A stretch of 64,000 nucleotides of DNA from Delftia tsuruhatensis NBRC 16741 (GTDB lineage Bacteria > Pseudomonadota > Gammaproteobacteria > Burkholderiales > Burkholderiaceae_C). The notes under the pieces were generated by a model. That model was not told where the DNA came from, did no database searches, and worked only from the letters and a program-made list of their open reading frames with translations. The position numbers and the translations under genes were made by a program. The stretch spans positions 29,025 through 93,024 of the forward strand of contig NZ_BCTO01000047.1 of NCBI RefSeq assembly GCF_001571325.1. The letters run 5' to 3'. The stretch's first letter is position 1. Every line of letters begins with the position of its first letter. Below are positions 53,918 to 62,079 of this stretch, piece after piece.

Positions 53918-55093
53918 ATGACCTCGCAGGAACGCCGATCCAGCGCCAGCCTGGCGCTGATCTTTGCGCTGCGCATGCTGGGCCTGTTCCTGGTGCTGCC
54001 GGTGTTCGCGCTGGAGGCGCGCAAATACCCGGGCGGGGATGATCCGGCCATGATCGGCCTGGCCATGGGCCTGTACGGGCTCACCCAGGCCGTGTTCCAG
54101 CTGCCGCTGGGCCTGGCTTCGGACCGGTTCGGGCGCAAGCGCGTCATCGTCGCCGGGCTGCTGGTCTTTGCCGCGGGCAGCCTGCTGGCGGCCACGGCCG
54201 ACTCACTGCTGGGCCTGATGTGGGGCCGGGGCCTGCAGGGCGCGGGCGCCGTCTCGGCCGCCGTGACCGCGCTGCTGGCCGACCTCACGCGCGACAGCGT
54301 GCGCACCAAGGCCATGGCCATGGTGGGCGGCAGCATCGGCCTCATGTTCGCGCTGGCCCTGGTGCTCAGTCCCCTGCTGGCGGCATGGGGCGGGCTGCCC
54401 GGCATCTTCGGCCTGACCTGCGCCCTGGCGCTGGCGGGCATTGCCGTCGTGCTCTGGGTCGTCCCGCCCGAGCCCGCGCGCCACGCCGACCAGCCGCGCG
54501 GCCGCATGGCCGAGCTGTGGCGCCATGGCGACCTGGTGCGCCTGAACCTGGGCGTCTTCGTGCTGCACACCGTGCAGATGTCCATGTGGGTGGCCGTGCC
54601 CGCCATGCTGGTGCAGGCAGGCCTGGACAAGCAGGCGCACTGGCATGTCTACCTGCCGGCCGTGGTGCTGTCCTTCGCCGCCATGGGCGGCCTGTTCGCC
54701 ATGGAGCGGCGCGGGCGCCTGCGCGCGGCCCTGCTGGGCGCCATCGCCCTGATCACCCTCGTGCAGATCGGCCTGGGCCTGCTGGCGGCCGGCGGCACGC
54801 AGCCGCCGCTGTGGGCCATGGCCGTGCTGATGTTCGTGTTCTTCTGCGGCTTCAACGCGCTGGAGGCCACCCAGCCCAGCTTGGTCTCGCGCATGGCGCC
54901 GGCCCCGCTGCGCGGCGCGGCGCTGGGCGCCTACAACACGCTGCAATCGCTGGGCCTGTTCGCAGGCGGCGCGCTGGGCGGCGCCGTCGCCAAATGGGCC
55001 GGCATGCCGGGCCTGTTCACCCTGACGAGCGTCCTGGCCGTGCTGTGGCTGGTCGTCACCTGGCCGCTGCGCCCCGTGGGCCGCCACGGCTGA
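53918..55093 (+). CDS. MFS transporter (multidrug/sugar efflux type)
   Basis: The protein has twelve helices with MFS motif A as PLGLASDRFGRKRVI between helices 2 and 3. RGLQGAGAVSAAVTALLADL is the helix-4/5 motif, and LGAYNTLQSLGLFAGGALGG lies late in the protein. I chose the ATG at 53918 (391 aa, MTSQERRSS). A GTG at 53849 adds 23 residues and cannot be excluded. It is divergent from uvrA and lies upstream of ssb in the same direction, a neighbourhood common in Burkholderiales. The substrate is unknown. Confidence 0.85.
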   Translation: MTSQERRSSASLALIFALRMLGLFLVLPVFALEARKYPGGDDPAMIGLAMGLYGLTQAVFQLPLGLASDRFGRKRVIVAGLLVFAAGSLLAATADSLLGLMWGRGLQGAGAVSAAVTALLADLTRDSVRTKAMAMVGGSIGLMFALALVLSPLLAAWGGLPGIFGLTCALALAGIAVVLWVVPPEPARHADQPRGRMAELWRHGDLVRLNLGVFVLHTVQMSMWVAVPAMLVQAGLDKQAHWHVYLPAVVLSFAAMGGLFAMERRGRLRAALLGAIALITLVQIGLGLLAAGGTQPPLWAMAVLMFVFFCGFNALEATQPSLVSRMAPAPLRGAALGAYNTLQSLGLFAGGALGGAVAKWAGMPGLFTLTSVLAVLWLVVTWPLRPVGRHG

Positions 55094-55179
55094 ACGGCAG
55101 TTTTCCGACGGTTACAAACTGCTGCAGCCAGCCGCTGCACCGGCATATCCGCCCCCTGCCAACGGCGGACGGCTTGCGG

Positions 55180-55225
55180 CACAATGGCGCGTCTGGCCCG
55201 GGATCCATCCTTCTATGCCCGGGCC
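55180..55225 (+). promoter_or_regulatory. ssb promoter candidate and 5'-leader hairpin
   Basis: CACAAT (55180-55185) resembles the -10 elements of neighbouring genes. The predicted leader then begins with an 8-bp perfect hairpin (GGCCCGGG 55195-55202 with CCCGGGCC 55218-55225, 15-nt loop), 27 bp before the ssb ATG. It might protect or regulate the message. Confidence 0.4.
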
Positions 55226-55252
55226 ACTTCTCTCTGTAAAGGTATTTCACTC

Positions 55253-55819
55253 ATGGCATCCGTCAACAAGGTCATCATCGTCGGCAACCTCGGGCGCGAC
55301 CCCGAAATGCGCACCTTCCCGAGTGGCGATCAGGTGGCCAACGTGACCATCGCCACCACCGACCGCTGGCGCGACAAGAACACGGGCGAGAACAAGGAAG
55401 CCACCGAGTGGCACCGCGTGGTCTTCAACGGCCGCCTGGCCGAAATCGTGGGCCAGTACCTGCGCAAGGGCAGCCAGGTCTATGTCGAAGGCAGCCTGCG
55501 CACGCGCAAGTGGACCGATCAGGCCTCCGGCCAGGAACGCTACGCCACCGAAATCCGCGCCGACACCATGCAGATGCTGGGCAGCCGCCAAGGCGGCGGC
55601 GGTGGCCAGCAAGGCGGCGGCTATGGCGATGAAGGCTATGGCGACAGCGGCTACGACGCCCCTCCCCAGCAGCAACAGCGCCGCCCGGCCCCTGCCCCCA
55701 TGGCAGCGCCCGCACCGCGCCAGGCCCCTGCCCAGCGCCCCGCTCCCGCACCCATGGCTCCCCCGCCGCAGCGCGCAGCCTCGGGCTTTGACGACATGGA
55801 TGACGACATTCCGTTTTGA
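55253..55819 (+). CDS. ssb: Single-stranded DNA-binding protein
   Basis: The 188-aa protein has an N-terminal OB fold (residues 1-110; NKVIIVGNLGRDPEMRTFPSGD, TEWHRVVFNGRLAEI, VYVEGSLRTRKW). A Gly- then Pro/Ala/Gln-rich disordered linker follows (~112-178). The acidic C-terminal tip DDMDDDIPF recruits repair and replication partners. AAAGG upstream of the ATG acts as a ribosome site. A terminator follows at 55851. Confidence 0.97.
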   Translation: MASVNKVIIVGNLGRDPEMRTFPSGDQVANVTIATTDRWRDKNTGENKEATEWHRVVFNGRLAEIVGQYLRKGSQVYVEGSLRTRKWTDQASGQERYATEIRADTMQMLGSRQGGGGGQQGGGYGDEGYGDSGYDAPPQQQQRRPAPAPMAAPAPRQAPAQRPAPAPMAPPPQRAASGFDDMDDDIPF

Positions 55820-55850
55820 TTCGGACCATCAAGGTTCTTGAGCATCCAGA

Positions 55851-55881
55851 CCCGCTTTCCCCGGAAAGCGGGTTTTGTTTT
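55851..55881 (+). terminator. Rho-independent terminator of ssb
   Basis: A 9-bp stem (55851-55859 with 55864-55872) with a CCCG loop is followed by TTTTGTTTTT, 32 bp after the ssb stop. Confidence 0.9.
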
Positions 55882-55905
55882 TCCAGGCGCCCGACGACAA
55901 ATCCC

Positions 55906-56403
55906 ATGCTCCTGCCGCGTGCCAGAACCCTGTTGTGGAGTCTTGTCCTGTGCCTGCCGCTGGCCGTGTTCGGCTGGCTGGCTGCAGCCCTGTGCCTGAT
56001 CTCGCAGGAGGACTACACGCCCGAGCCCGGCAGCTTCACCTACTACATCGGCATCTCGTCCCTGGTGCGCCATGCGCCGCTGGTGGGCGCGCTGGGCAAG
56101 GCGGAGTACTTCGGCACCGTGGGCGACGGCAACAAGCCGCCACACGGCCTGGTGTCCTATGACGTGGAGTTCGCAAGCATTGGCCCCGCCACGCACGCCT
56201 TCGATGCCTACCTGCTCGGCAAAGGCTATTCCCGGAGTGCGGACGACGAAACGCCCGGCCCCTCCTACGGCATGGGGCGGCGCGTTCGCCATGCCAGGTA
56301 CACGGCGGCTTCGGGCCAAGTCGTCTACGTGGAAGTGGTGCAGGCCTCGTCGGCCGAGCAAGGCCCTGTGCGCTACCGCGCCACCATGGCGCACTACGAC
56401 TGA
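55906..56403 (+). CDS. Unknown membrane-anchored protein, paralogue 1
   Basis: The 165-aa protein has one N-terminal hydrophobic helix (~8-31) and a soluble, presumably periplasmic, domain. It shares a clear signature with the protein encoded at 58401-58886: LISQEDYTPE near residue 32, YYIGISSLVRHAP, then YFGTVGDGNKPP near residue 70, and a C-terminal MAHYD matching LTHYD. I recognise no named family. The start is the ATG before the hydrophobic segment; the open frame to 55816 overlaps the ssb terminator. It lies 34 bp past that terminator, so it needs its own promoter, which I cannot place. Confidence 0.75.
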   Translation: MLLPRARTLLWSLVLCLPLAVFGWLAAALCLISQEDYTPEPGSFTYYIGISSLVRHAPLVGALGKAEYFGTVGDGNKPPHGLVSYDVEFASIGPATHAFDAYLLGKGYSRSADDETPGPSYGMGRRVRHARYTAASGQVVYVEVVQASSAEQGPVRYRATMAHYD

Positions 56404-56726
56404 TTGCGGCCAGGGGTCCATCCCGCGGCAGGCAGCACCCCCTCGTACAATCGCGCCCGTGATTTCAGTCCACCGGCACCGTCAACCCGAGGCTCGCCAA
56501 GCGCGCAGCCGCGATGCCGCACGCCTTCACAGCTTCACGCTGGCCCGCATCGCGCGCGGCTCGCAGAGCCGGCGCTCGGGCTGCACCCGCCTGGCGCCGC
56601 CGTAGCACGGCCGAACCGTACAAGCCGCCAGGTTTCGGGCATCGCCCGACGCCCGGCATGTTCATTCCCGTCTACAAAATCCCGCCCCGCCCTGTCACAC
56701 CCAGCGCGGCGGGGCCGGCCATTTCC
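56404..56726 (+). other. 323-bp gap before sulP: -10-like hexamer and a possible leaderless 48-aa frame
   Basis: TACAAT (56446-56451) is followed 7 nt later by GTG at 56459, which opens a 48-codon Arg/His/Ser-rich frame ending at TAG 56605 (VISVHRHRQPEARQARS at its start). The spacing matches the leaderless arrangement seen at purB and pyrF, but the peptide resembles nothing I know. A second hexamer-like TACAAA (56673-56678) is better placed for sulP. The sulP frame is also open back to 56514, so the region might alternatively encode an N-terminal extension. Confidence 0.3.
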
Positions 56727-58181
56727 ATGTCGAAACACCCCCATACCTTTCGCGCCGAGTGGGCGCCCAGCATTCCGCGCGAGCTCATGGCCGGCGCCGT
56801 GGCCACCTTTGCGCTGATCCCCGAGGTCATCGCCTTCTCCTTCGTGGCTGGCGTCGATCCTGCCGTCGGCCTGTTCGCCTCCTTCATCATCAGCATCGTC
56901 ATCGCCTTCACCGGCGCGCGCCCGGCCATGGTGTCGGCGGCAGCGGGCTCGGTCGCCCTGGTGGCCGCTCCGCTGGTGCATGCGCATGGCGTGCAATACC
57001 TTTTTGCGGCCGGCATTCTTGCGGGAGCCGTGCAGATCCTGTTCGGCCTGCTGCGCCTGGGCGTGCTGATGCGCTATGTGTCGGGCTCGGTGCGCACGGG
57101 CTTCGTCAATGCGCTGGCCATCCTGATCTTCTCGGCCCAGATGCCGCACCTGATCGGCGCCAATGCCGCCACCTGGGCCATGGTGGGCGCCGGCCTGCTG
57201 ATCATCTACGGCCTGCCCCGGCTGACCACGGTCGTGCCCTCGCCCCTGGTCTGCATCGTGGTGCTGACAGTGGCGGCGAATTGGCTGGACCTGCCCTTGA
57301 AGACGGTCGCCGACCTGGGCCTGCTGCCGGACGGCCTGCCCAGCTTCGGGCTGCCGCAGGTGCCGTGGTCGCTGGAGACGCTGCGCCTGATCGCCCTGCC
57401 CGCGCTGGCGATCGCCATGGTGGGATTGCTGGAGTCCATGATGACGGCCAGCGTGGTCGATGAACTCACGGACACGCCCAGCTCCAAGAACCGCGAGTGC
57501 AGCGGCATCGGCGTGGCCAACATCGCGGCCAGCCTGTTCGGCGGCATTGCCGGCTGCGCCATGATCGGCCAGACCGTGGGCAATGTGCGCTACGGCGGCC
57601 GCGGCCGGCTGTCCACGCTGTTCGCGGGCGCCTTCCTGCTCATCCTGATGGTGCTGCTCAAGCCCTGGGTGTCGCAGGTGCCGGTGGCGGCGCTGGTGGC
57701 CATCATGGTGATGGTGTCGGCCTCCACGCTGGACTGGGGATCGGCCCGCGCCCTGCTCAGGCACCCCAAGCTGTCCAGCGCCGTGATGCTGGCCACCGTG
57801 GTGGTCACCGTGGCCACGGACAACCTGGCCGCCGGCGTGGGCGTCGGCGTGCTGCTCAGCGGGGTGTTCTTCACCTTCAAGGTCTCAAGGCTGCTGTCCG
57901 TCGAGAAGACGCAGGACGGCGCAGGCCTGACCTACCGCGTCTCGGGCCAGGTCTTCTTTGCCTCGGCCGATCAGTTGGTCGATGCCTTCGACGTGCGGGA
58001 CATCGAAGGCCGGCCCGTGCGCATCGAACTGACCAACGCCCATTTCTGGGACATCACGGCCGTCAATGCGCTGGATAAGGTCTGCCAGCGCCTGCGCAAG
58101 CACGGCAGCACGGTCGAGGTGACGGGCCTGAACGAACACGGCCGGGCACTGGTGTCGCGGCTGGATATCGGCATCGAGTAG
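56727..58181 (+). CDS. SulP-family anion transporter with STAS domain
   Basis: The 484-aa protein has 10-14 membrane helices (residues ~15-390), with SulP signatures FALIPEVIAFSFVAGVDPAVG and the FGGIAGCAMIGQTVGNVRYG segment. A C-terminal STAS domain follows (~395-484; RVSGQVFFASADQLVDAF, IELTNAHFWDITAVNALDKV). Family members move sulfate, bicarbonate or other anions by proton or sodium symport; the ion here is not determined. The chosen ATG begins MSKHPHTFRAEW. Longer in-frame starts at 56659 or 56514 exist but give unconvincing N-termini. It is flanked by the two paralogous unknown genes. Confidence 0.9.
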   Translation: MSKHPHTFRAEWAPSIPRELMAGAVATFALIPEVIAFSFVAGVDPAVGLFASFIISIVIAFTGARPAMVSAAAGSVALVAAPLVHAHGVQYLFAAGILAGAVQILFGLLRLGVLMRYVSGSVRTGFVNALAILIFSAQMPHLIGANAATWAMVGAGLLIIYGLPRLTTVVPSPLVCIVVLTVAANWLDLPLKTVADLGLLPDGLPSFGLPQVPWSLETLRLIALPALAIAMVGLLESMMTASVVDELTDTPSSKNRECSGIGVANIAASLFGGIAGCAMIGQTVGNVRYGGRGRLSTLFAGAFLLILMVLLKPWVSQVPVAALVAIMVMVSASTLDWGSARALLRHPKLSSAVMLATVVVTVATDNLAAGVGVGVLLSGVFFTFKVSRLLSVEKTQDGAGLTYRVSGQVFFASADQLVDAFDVRDIEGRPVRIELTNAHFWDITAVNALDKVCQRLRKHGSTVEVTGLNEHGRALVSRLDIGIE

Positions 58182-58251
58182 GAAACCTGCCCCGGGCATG
58201 GTTTCCCTGCGCTGGCAGACCGCTTGCTTTCCTGGGGCAGACGCGGTCTGC
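58181..58251 (+). terminator. Two hairpins at the end of sulP
   Basis: GGAAACC/GGTTTCC with an inner TGCC/GGCA stem (58181-58206) starts on the last base of the sulP stop codon. A second 9-bp hairpin, GCAGACCGC/GCGGTCTGC (58215-58251), is followed by TCTTTC. The tails are not strong T-runs, so termination is likely but unproven. Confidence 0.5.
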
Positions 58252-58400
58252 TCTTTCGCAAAGAGAAATCCGTCAAATATCGAATGGGTCATTCAGAAAA
58301 TTCTCTATTTCAAAGAGTTACTCTTTTGAAATAAAGATTTCAGCCCGCTCATTTAGGATCTGGACCGCTGTCACCTCCCCGAACCCGTTCCATCTCTTCC
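58252..58400 (+). promoter_or_regulatory. AT-rich upstream region of paralogue 2 with an interrupted palindrome
   Basis: This stretch is markedly more AT-rich than the window. ATTTCAAAGAGT (58307-58318) faces ACTCTTTTGAAAT (58320-58332) with a one-base bulge, forming a strong dyad. TTGAAA (58326-58331) and TAGGAT (58354-58359) look like promoter boxes but are 22 bp apart, which is too long for an ordinary promoter. It probably holds the control region of the 58401-59581 gene pair. Confidence 0.4.
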
Positions 58401-58886
58401 ATGCGACTCAGATCCGTTATCTTGGGCCTTGTCCTCCTGGTCTTTGCCGCATCCGCATCCTGGTTGGCCGTGTATGGGTTTCTCATCTCCCAGGAGGACT
58501 ACTCGCCTGAGCGGGGATCGCTCAGATATTACGTAGGCATCTCTTCCCTGATACGCAATGCGCCAGCGACAGGGACGATGGCGCAGCCCACCTACTTCGG
58601 CTCCGTCGGTGATGGCAACAAGCCCCCGCAGTCCGAGATGACCTTCGAGACCAGCGCCAAGGACATCACCGAGGCCACTGCGGCCCTCACCAGCTACCTG
58701 CGCCAGAAGGATTTCCACCAGAGATCCATCGAAGCCGAAAATGCCGCCGCATCGTTTGTCCCCGAGGGAGAGCGCCTTGTCCAATACGCGCAATACGCGT
58801 CATCGGCCGGCGAAGTTGCCGTACTGGCGGTCACCCAGGCAATCGCAACAGGCCTGTGCAAGGTCACGCTCACCCATTACGACTGA
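58401..58886 (+). CDS. Unknown membrane-anchored protein, paralogue 2
   Basis: The 161-aa protein has an N-terminal hydrophobic helix (~4-26) and a soluble domain paralogous to the product of 55906-56403. Shared motifs are LISQEDYSPE, YYVGISSLIRNAP, YFGSVGDGNKPP and a terminal LTHYD. The conserved GDGNKPP loop may be a functional site. GC is visibly lower than in the surroundings. It is followed after 2 bp by the Cys-containing unknown gene, so the two are almost certainly cotranscribed. Confidence 0.78.
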   Translation: MRLRSVILGLVLLVFAASASWLAVYGFLISQEDYSPERGSLRYYVGISSLIRNAPATGTMAQPTYFGSVGDGNKPPQSEMTFETSAKDITEATAALTSYLRQKDFHQRSIEAENAAASFVPEGERLVQYAQYASSAGEVAVLAVTQAIATGLCKVTLTHYD

Positions 58887-58888
58887 AC

Positions 58889-59581
58889 ATGTCCAGCAGA
58901 TCCCACATACCCCGAAGACTCATCTATACCTGCAACTGCGGATGGATTGACCTGGGCCACCTCCAATCGGTCGAGAGCCATCGCAATCGCTACGCCAGTG
59001 CGGCCTATCTCTGGAAAGACATACTGCATGAGCGTGGCATCGGGATTCCCGGTCACTCCGACAGCCATCTGATTCAATACAAGCAATCCATGGGGCGCTT
59101 TGGCCTGACCCAGGAATTTGCCAAGTTCTATCTCGTCAAGAAAGGCCTGTCTCTTTCAGCGAAGCGCTCCGTGGCCCTGGCCATATTCATGGAGGTTTCC
59201 ATGGGCTTCGAGAGCCTGCAGGCATCCATGTCGCTCCTCACAGACAGTGGATTCAGCCAGGAAGACCTCGTTTCCAACCTGATTGGCTTCTACATGGTCG
59301 TGCACGGGGCACTGGACTGGAAGAACCTGTGCAAGCCGGTTTCCACCGAGGCATCGCTGGCCGTCTGGGATGCCAACGGTCCCGTGGGAAGCCATAAAAA
59401 CAAAGTCTTCCAGCCGCAGTTCCACGCCTGCGAGGAATGCAAGAGCAAGCACCATGTGCAGCTGCCGCGCTTTCCTTCCGCGTTTCAGTCCATACAGCCC
59501 GCATCCAAGGGTCTGCATTTCATCGAAGCATCTGATGGGCTGCCAGTGCCAAAGCACATGCTTTCGACACTGTTTCCCTGA
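58889..59581 (+). CDS. Unknown Cys-containing protein, DUF4056-like N-terminal motif
   Basis: This 230-aa protein starts 2 bp after paralogue 2. Near residue 12 it has LIYTCNCGWIDLGHL, reminiscent of the IYTCxxGFIDxAH motif of DUF4056 proteins; this assignment is from memory and tentative. The rest is mainly helical, and a CEEC pair sits near residue 180, so YTCNC and CEEC could together bind metal. No signal peptide is evident. GC content and codon use are lower than in neighbouring core genes, which suggests acquisition or low expression. Confidence 0.65.
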   Translation: MSSRSHIPRRLIYTCNCGWIDLGHLQSVESHRNRYASAAYLWKDILHERGIGIPGHSDSHLIQYKQSMGRFGLTQEFAKFYLVKKGLSLSAKRSVALAIFMEVSMGFESLQASMSLLTDSGFSQEDLVSNLIGFYMVVHGALDWKNLCKPVSTEASLAVWDANGPVGSHKNKVFQPQFHACEECKSKHHVQLPRFPSAFQSIQPASKGLHFIEASDGLPVPKHMLSTLFP

Positions 59582-59614
59582 GTCTTCCTGCCCTGCTCCA
59601 GAACGCAGGCGCCC

Positions 59615-60712
59615 TCATCGCTCATCGAACGACAGCACCACGCGCTCGGTCAGCGGATGCGCCTGGCAGGTCAGGACAAAGCCGCAGGCGACCTCGTTCT
59701 TGTCGAGGGCAAAGTTGCGCTCCATGCGCACCTCGCCCTCGACCACCTTGGCGCGGCAGGTGCCGCAGACTCCCGAGGTGCAGGAATAGGGCACTTCCAG
59801 CCCGGCCGAGGAGGCCGCGTCCAGGATGCTGGCCTGGCCGCGCGTAAAGGGGATCTCGCGCGAGAGGCCGTCGCGCACCAGGGTGATGCGGGCGGTGGCG
59901 GCGTCGCCGGGCTGGGCCTCGTGCACCACGGCGCCCACCGTGCCCTGGCCTGCGGCCGGCAGGGCCACGCCGAAGCGCTCGATGTGGATGCGCTCCTCGG
60001 GCACGCCGGCGGCCAGCAGGGCGGCCTCGGCCTCGTCGTTCATCTGGAAGGGTCCGCAGATGTAGACATGGTCGATGTGCGCGGCCGGCACCACGCCCTG
60101 CAGGAATTCGGCGATCTTGGCTCGGTCCATCACGCCCATGTTCAGCGGCAGGTCGGTGTGCTCGTCCGAGAACACATGCTGCAGCGACAGCCGCGACATG
60201 TAGCGGTTCTTGAGGTCCTCGATCTCCTCCTTGAACATGGTGGACTGCAGCTGGCGGTTGCCGTAGATCAGCGTGAAGCGGCTGGCGGGCTCGCGCGCCA
60301 GCACGGTCTTCATGATGGACAGGATGGGCGTGATGCCGCTGCCGCCGGCGATGCCCACATGGTGGCGCGCGGCCCCGGGCTCGATGGGCACGAAGAAGCG
60401 GCCCTGGGGCGCCATGACCTGCAGCGTGTCGCCGGGGCGCAGATGCTCGTTGATCCAGTTGGAGAACTGGCCGCCGCGCACCTTGCGCACGCCCACGCGC
60501 AGCTCGCCGTCATCCACGCCTGCGCAGATGGAGTAGCTGCGGCGCAGGTCCTGGCCGTCGATCTGGTGGCGCAGCGTCAGGTACTGGCCCTGGGTGAACC
60601 CGAAGACCTCGCGCAGCGCGGGCGGCACGTCGAAGGAGACGACCACGGCCTCGGCCGTGTCGGGCGCAATGCTGCGCACGCGCAGCGGGTGGAACATCGT
60701 GGTCGTGGTCAT
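59615..60712 (-). CDS. paaE: Phenylacetyl-CoA epoxidase reductase subunit PaaE
   Basis: The 365-aa reductase has an FNR-type FAD domain (~5-105; RRSYSIC FAD motif), an NAD-binding domain (~115-240; GIAGGSGITPILSIMK, YICGPFQM) and a C-terminal plant-type 2Fe-2S domain. Its ligands are in SCTSGVCGTCRAKV plus a later Cys in VLTCQAHP. It passes electrons from NADPH to the PaaA diiron site. The ATG overlaps the paaD stop by 4 bp. Confidence 0.96.
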   Translation of the reverse strand: MTTTTMFHPLRVRSIAPDTAEAVVVSFDVPPALREVFGFTQGQYLTLRHQIDGQDLRRSYSICAGVDDGELRVGVRKVRGGQFSNWINEHLRPGDTLQVMAPQGRFFVPIEPGAARHHVGIAGGSGITPILSIMKTVLAREPASRFTLIYGNRQLQSTMFKEEIEDLKNRYMSRLSLQHVFSDEHTDLPLNMGVMDRAKIAEFLQGVVPAAHIDHVYICGPFQMNDEAEAALLAAGVPEERIHIERFGVALPAAGQGTVGAVVHEAQPGDAATARITLVRDGLSREIPFTRGQASILDAASSAGLEVPYSCTSGVCGTCRAKVVEGEVRMERNFALDKNEVACGFVLTCQAHPLTERVVLSFDER

Positions 60713-61278
60713 ATCGGCTTGAAGTGTTCGAAGGGTTCGCGGCAGTCCAGGCAGCGGTGCAGGGCCTTGCAGGCCGTGGCGCCGAAGGCCGACAGCCGCT
60801 CGGTGTGCGCGCTGCCGCAGTGCGGGCAGGCAACGGGCTCGGGCACGGCAATGCCCTGGCGGCGGCGCACCAGGCGGATGGGCGAAGTGCCTTCCGGCAG
60901 GCCGGCGTCGCCACAGCGCCCGGGCGGCGCGATGCCGTACTCGCGCAGCTTGCGCCGGCCGTCGTCGCTGATCCAGTCCGTGGTCCAGGCGGGGGCGCGG
61001 CGCAGCACGGCGCGCGCGGGGCCCAGGCCGGCGGCCTCGATGGCCTCGAGCACGCTGCGCTCGATGACCTCGGTGGCCGGGCAGCCCGAGTAGGTGGGCG
61101 TGAGCACGATCTCCATGCCCTGGCCTTCGGGCAGGGCATGGACCTCGCGCACGATGCCCAGCTCGCAGACCGAGATCACGGGCACCTCGGGATCAGGCAC
61201 GTCCTGCAGCGCGGCCCAGGCCAGGCGCTCGCGCTCGGCCGAGGCGGATGTGACGGCCACCAGCCGTGCGGCAGCCAT
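60709..61278 (-). CDS. paaD: Phenylacetyl-CoA epoxidase maturation protein PaaD
   Basis: The 189-aa protein has a MIP18/DUF59 domain (~15-105; LQDVPDPEVPVISVCELGIV, the SGCPATEVIE Cys motif). A C-terminal zinc-ribbon-like part carries CPHCGSAHTE and CLDCREPF. PaaD is needed for Fe-S or metal-site maturation of the epoxidase. The ATG at 61278 overlaps the paaC stop (TGATG); a GTG two codons upstream is an alternative. Confidence 0.94.
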   Translation of the reverse strand: MAAARLVAVTSASAERERLAWAALQDVPDPEVPVISVCELGIVREVHALPEGQGMEIVLTPTYSGCPATEVIERSVLEAIEAAGLGPARAVLRRAPAWTTDWISDDGRRKLREYGIAPPGRCGDAGLPEGTSPIRLVRRRQGIAVPEPVACPHCGSAHTERLSAFGATACKALHRCLDCREPFEHFKPI

Positions 61279-62066
61279 CACCACACCCCGCCCGGATAGG
61301 CGCGCTGCAGGTGCTGCATCTCGGCCAGGATGAAGCCCATGTGCTCGCTGTGAACGCCGTTGCGGCCCGTGCTGCGGAAGGCGGATTTGGCCGGCATGTC
61401 CAGCGTGGCCTCCTGCAGCAGGGCGGCCATTTCGGCCTGCCAGGGCTCGCGCAGCTCGGACCAGGCCGGGCCCAGGCCGCTGGCGCGTGCGGCGGCGTCC
61501 GTGGCGTCGTCGGTGAACAGCTCAGCCGCATAGCGCCACAGCTGGGCCAGCGCCGCCTCCATGCGCTGGCGCGATTCCTCGGTGCCGTCGCCCAGGCGCA
61601 CCACCCAGTCGCCCGCGTGCTGCTCGTGGTAGCGCGCTTCCTTGAGCGCCTTGGCGGCGATGGCGGCCAGCTCGGCGTCGCTGGAGTGCACCAGACGCTC
61701 CCACATCAGGCGCAGCCAGGTGGCAGCCATGGCGTTGCGCAGCACGGTGAAGGCGAAGTCGCCGCGCGGCAGCTCGGCCAGCGTGGCGTTGAAGTAGTCG
61801 CGCTCGTCGCGCAGGAAGGCGAGCTGGTCCTCGTCGTGCGCGCGGCCTTCGAGCTGGCCGGCGCGCGTGAGCAGCGCGCGCGCCTGGCCGACCAGGTCCA
61901 GCGCCATGTTGGTCATGGCGATGTCCTCTTCGAGGATGGGCGCGTGGCCGCACCACTGGCCCAGGCGCTGGGCCAGGATCAGGCAGGTATCGCCCAGGCG
62001 CAGCAGGTACTGCACCTCGGGACGGGCGTCGATGGCGATGGAGGATGCCGAGGCGGAAGCGTTCAT
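61278..62066 (-). CDS. paaC: Phenylacetyl-CoA epoxidase structural subunit PaaC
   Basis: The 262-aa ferritin-like four-helix protein (RLGDTCLILAQRLGQWCGHAP, KALKEARYHEQHAGDWVVRLGDGT) pairs with PaaA. PaaC has the fold but lacks the productive diiron centre, and it binds PaaA to form the A2C2 core. It starts 13 bp after the paaB stop. Confidence 0.95.
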   Translation of the reverse strand: MNASASASSIAIDARPEVQYLLRLGDTCLILAQRLGQWCGHAPILEEDIAMTNMALDLVGQARALLTRAGQLEGRAHDEDQLAFLRDERDYFNATLAELPRGDFAFTVLRNAMAATWLRLMWERLVHSSDAELAAIAAKALKEARYHEQHAGDWVVRLGDGTEESRQRMEAALAQLWRYAAELFTDDATDAAARASGLGPAWSELREPWQAEMAALLQEATLDMPAKSAFRSTGRNGVHSEHMGFILAEMQHLQRAYPGGVW

Positions 62067-62079
62067 GGCTGCACCCCGC

